A DNA stretch of 64,000 bases from Cycas panzhihuaensis (taxonomy: Eukaryota > Cycadophyta). Positions within the stretch are counted from its first letter, which is position 1, and each line of letters opens with the position of its first letter. A program made the translations under genes and the position numbers. Positions 61,981 to 64,000 of the stretch are shown piece by piece. The stretch is taken from assembly GCA_023213395.1 (NCBI GenBank), contig CM041465.1, positions 195,059,741 to 195,123,740 of the forward strand. Direction: 5' to 3'. The notes under the pieces are model-generated. The model made no database searches. It saw nothing but the letters and a program-made list of their open reading frames with translations, and was not told where the DNA came from.

Positions 61981-62870
61981 CTCAAACTATAAGAGCTTGC
62001 ATCAATAGTCATTTCAAATTCTTAAACTCTCTCATGCATGCATCGTTCCACTCAAAAGGAACATCTTTTTAAAGCCAACTATGTAAAGGAGAAACTATTT
62101 TGCTAGAATCTTTAATAAAAAATTTATAATAGCCTACATGCCCTAGAAATCCTCTTAATTCATTAAGTATTTTAGGTAAAGGAAGTTGTTAAATTGCCTT
62201 GATTTTTCTTGGATCAATTCTAGTTCCCATTTCTAAAATGATATGCTCTAATACAAGGCCTTTTTATACCATCAGCTTGCTTTTGTCACTACTTAAACAA
62301 AGATTTGTTTGCTTGCACCTTTGGAATATTTGAACTAATCTTTCAATTTCCTCCTCTAATGTGTCAACATAGATTGAAAATTCATCCATGGAAACTTCAA
62401 GAAACTCATGGATAAAGTTAAAGAATATACCAATTACTGGCCATTAAAAAATTGATGGTATATTACAAATTCCAAAAGGTAGCAGTTTGTATGTAAAGGT
62501 CACCCATGAGCATGTAAAATTGGTTTTATCTTGGTCCTATGGGGCGATTAGTATCTAGTTATAACAAAAATACCCTTCAAGGAAAGAAAATTATTTTTTT
62601 CTTACAAGTTTATCCAACAGCTGATTGATAAAAGGAATAGGAAAATTATTTTTCCTCATTGCCTTATTCAATTATCTATAGTGATAATAAATTCTCAGCT
62701 TTCCTCCTTTTTGGGGGACCACCACCAAAGGAGAAACCTATTTATTATTAAAAATGAGATAAATAAATTAGGTATCCAACAACTTCTTCAACTCTTCTTT
62801 GATGAATTATAGCTTGTTTAGATTAAGTCACCTTTATTGTTGTCTCACTAGAAAATTGCCATCTTCCATA
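61980..62870 (-). pseudogene. G5 gypsy reverse transcriptase (Athila/Tat type)
   Basis: On - the order is SPLVVVPKKGGKLRIYYHYR, NKAMRKNNFPIPFINQLLDK, TNFTCSWVTFTYKLLPFGIC, then VSMDEFSIYV, GLVLEHIILEMGTRIDPRK, LRGFLGHVGYYKFFIKD. The catalytic pair of MDD is MDE here, so the second Asp has become Glu (near 62380). The blocks match Athila/Tat-like RT. Although stops are few in this stretch, the enzyme is likely dead. Confidence 0.88.
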
Positions 62871-62949
62871 AAGATATAATGCTAACACAATGAAGGATTA
62901 TTTCCCTTCAAATCCTCATACAACCAAGTAAACACATCCAAAAATGGGG

Positions 62950-64000
62950 TGAGTGCATTTCATATCCTTGTTCTTCCTTTATGCACCCAATTCCAATGTG
63001 TAATGTTTTATTTTCTATGGAAACCATTAGGCATGTCTTTATCTCCTCATTATCATTCTTAATCATAACCTCTATTTCTGTTTCAATGGTGCACAGAGAT
63101 ACAACTTCTTTGCTAACTCTAATTGCTTGGCTATTAATGTCTAGTACATCAAATGCTTCCTACCCTACTTCTACATCTATCTAAGCCAACAATGTTTCTA
63201 TCTACTCACCCATGCTCGAGTGTTGCACATCGTATCTACGTCATTATATTTTATTATTAGAAACTTGTATCCATCAAGGTCTTCATCTTCATCATCAAAA
63301 TCAACCCATTCCAATTCCTTATGATCTTGTGTTACCTCTAATATTACTGGAGGTGCTACTGCAAAAAGAGACAATTCATGTATGTTCACCATTGCTTATT
63401 ATCATTTTTCCTAATCAAGATGCAATCATTGCATTAGTTATTGTAGACTAAAGTCAACCCAAAATGATTAGGTAAACCTTCAACATCCTCCTTAGGTTGG
63501 ACTACCATAAAGTACATTAGAAAATTCTAGTTGCAAACTTGGACAAAAATGTTCATTAAAAACCATTACCATGCAAAGCACTGTATGGGTTGGTCACATA
63601 CCTTTGAGGTTGAGATATTGCATTGTTCCCAATGTCATCAAATGCATTCCCACTCCTAAATCAACTAGTGTTTGTTTTAATTTGATCCCTTCAATTATGA
63701 TGTCGACCTCTCGGCTACCTAAATCACCATATTTCACTGATGACTTCTTACCTTGAATTACATTAGCTATCATCCCAACCAAAGTAATTGACTTTAGTTC
63801 CTACTTCTTTTTGTTCTTCAAGCCCAAGCATAGATCCTTCACATACTTTGCATAGATTGGGGTATCTGAAATGGCCTAAAGAAATTGCATACAAATTTAT
63901 ACATTCTCAAGTCCTTACTTAAAATCATAGGAATTAAGGTTCCTACTAGATTTCTTGATTCAATTGGGCAAGATATGGCACATGCTTATCTATCATGGTC
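62950..64000 (-). pseudogene. G5 protease region, runs off the window
   Basis: The frame 63594-63782 reads IIIEGIKLKQTLVDLGVGMHLM, TLGTMQYLNLKG, matching the gypsy protease 'LxDLGASxxLMPxxxxxxL'. The Asp is kept and the following Gly-Ala is Gly-Val. Between this and the RT lies an acidic stretch (WVDFDDEDEDLDGYKF, 63270-63310), usual before RT in these elements. Gag and 5' LTR lie beyond 64000. Confidence 0.75.

Overview
The window looks like intergenic nuclear DNA of a large-genome seed plant. It is AT-rich and consists almost wholly of LTR retrotransposons in several age layers. I found no intact host gene, no rRNA or tRNA gene and no CRISPR array. A gymnosperm is a reasonable guess from the many old, stop-riddled elements, but the sequence does not prove it. 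Nearly every open frame is a piece of a decayed copia or gypsy polyprotein, or a chance frame.

Layout. (1) 1-11810: a decayed Ty3/gypsy pol on + (G1) is split by two insertions. One is a nearly full-length Ty1/copia element on - (C1, 403-7836, two 429-bp LTRs, target duplication ATCCT/ATCCC). The other is a non-autonomous LTR element on + (N1, 7969-10619) whose 279-bp LTRs are identical, with perfect CTTCT target duplications. (2) 11820-14040: 3' half of a chromovirus-like gypsy (G2, +) with a probable LTR remnant. (3) 14300-35547: a gypsy pol (G3, +) is split inside its integrase by a nest of elements. N2 (17567-34698, -, duplication TTATT) contains copia C2 (18583-32583, +, duplication TAATC). 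C2 contains N3 (22288-25970, -), D (28101-32496, -, duplication TCTAT) and an insert of about 500 bp. (4) 35548-40868: nothing recognised with confidence. (5) 40869-46015: copia C4 (-), LTRs about 147 bp. (6) 47690-51440: copia C5 (+), truncated in RNase H. (7) About 51460 to beyond 64000: an Athila/Tat-like gypsy (G5, -), interrupted at 55245-61093 by a compound block. That block holds the 5' half of copia C6 (-), a fragment of a host phosphoglycerate mutase gene (+, about 59222-59745) and the 3' LTR of a + strand element (60771-61093).

How the parts relate. Autonomous families supplied gag, protease, integrase and RT-RNase H. N1, N2, N3 and D kept only LTRs, a tRNA-Met-type primer site, a polypurine tract and at most a gag remnant, so they would have needed proteins from elsewhere. 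D shares gag sequence with C6, so C6-like elements are its likely helpers. N1 is the youngest insertion, since its LTRs have not diverged at all. The points most worth following are the captured or processed phosphoglycerate mutase fragment beside an LTR, the very recent N1 element with its GC-rich cargo and duplicated LTR-end/primer-site block, and the copia-gypsy integrase junction at about 55245.
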